Shown: positions 59,635 to 59,804 of the stretch, in pieces
Position numbering within the stretch: position 1 is the first letter of the stretch
Layout: each line of letters opens with the position of its first letter
NCBI GenBank assembly: GCA_018268575.1
Contig: JAFDWF010000105.1
Location: 1 to 59,804, forward strand
Source: Actinomycetota bacterium
GTDB lineage: Bacteria > Actinomycetota > Thermoleophilia > Solirubrobacterales > 70-9
Reading direction: 5' to 3'
DNA length: 59,804 nucleotides
Program-made: the position numbers and the translations under genes
Notes under the pieces: generated by a model
The model's database searches: none
Told to the model about the DNA's origin: nothing
The model's input: only the letters and a program-made list of their open reading frames with translations

Positions 59635-59804
59635 CTCACCTCCTCTCGGGGTGGGCCGGGGCCGGTCGCGGGTGCGAGGGGGCCCGTGCAGGATCGCTGT
59701 ACTCCGACCCCATCAGGCGCCGGCTCCTGCAGGCTCGCCGCCGACCGCGACGCCGACGCGGGCCCGCCCGAGATGTCGGCGCGCGGCGCAGCGCAGGGCG
59801 CGCG

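Noticed and set aside
1..59804. CRISPR arrays, rRNA and tRNA genes
   Set aside because: No regularly spaced repeat array, and no rRNA or tRNA stretch was recognised by eye; a dedicated covariance-model search would be needed to exclude a tRNA used as an attachment site.

Overview
The window is very GC-rich, with GTG and TTG starts, strong GGAGG-type ribosome binding sites and many 4-base NTGA stop/start overlaps. Several features point to a high-GC actinobacterium: an actinobacterial integration host factor (mIHF), a Gram-positive Tcp-type conjugation apparatus, a sigma factor fused to an anti-sigma-like tail, and a large secreted Fibronectin-type surface protein. The flavour is Thermoleophilia/Solirubrobacterales, but that placement is inference from gene content. 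The whole window reads as a mobile accessory region, most likely a conjugative plasmid or an integrative conjugative element. No integrase, replication initiator or classical MOB relaxase was recognised inside it.

Layout. (1) 1-9.8 kb is a left flank with the tail of an IS3-type transposase, several small winged-helix regulators, an MFS exporter, a tandem winged-helix protein, an XRE regulator with an apparent tandem operator, a methyltransferase and a truncated trypsin-like protease. (2) 9.8-24.2 kb is a leftward type IV secretion operon. In transcription order it encodes a membrane-anchored protein, a TcpC-like protein, a pilin-like protein, a TcpE-like protein, a VirB4 ATPase, a VirB6/TrbL-like channel protein, a VirB8-like small protein, a two-domain peptidoglycan hydrolase, a coupling ATPase fused to a replication-relaxation winged-helix domain, and a hypothetical protein. 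(3) 24.2-33.5 kb is cargo and debris: small DNA-binding proteins, a dnaE2 remnant, a degenerate nucleotide-cyclase-like protein, secreted proteins, the sigma/anti-sigma fusion, and a pair of inverted ~30-bp repeats. (4) 33.5-59.6 kb is a long, almost gap-free run of leftward genes that ends at a strong hairpin near 33.5 kb.

The right-hand run opens with a UvrD-type helicase, a RecT annealing protein, a 38-residue bridging ORF and a cytosine-5 DNA methyltransferase. Many small acidic or zinc-ribbon proteins follow, then a RecB-like nuclease with an apparent iron-sulfur cysteine set and mIHF. Next comes a translationally coupled chain: a zinc-motif protein, a small protein, a tRNA-guanine-transglycosylase-like barrel, a papain-like protein and an SNF2-like helicase. 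A MoxR-type AAA ATPase, a VWA protein with an HExxH motif, a ParB-like protein and an adenine-methylase-like protein lacking its catalytic motif follow.

Interpretation. The two large operons look like the transfer machinery and the DNA-processing/establishment machinery of one element. RecT, the RecB-like nuclease and UvrD could form a recombination or repair module acting on incoming single-stranded DNA. The methyltransferases could protect the DNA in a new host, and ParB and mIHF could organise it. The most interesting candidate for an undescribed system is the coupled block at about 39.9-47.1 kb (TGT-like barrel, papain-like protein, SNF2-like helicase, MoxR ATPase, VWA/HExxH protein).
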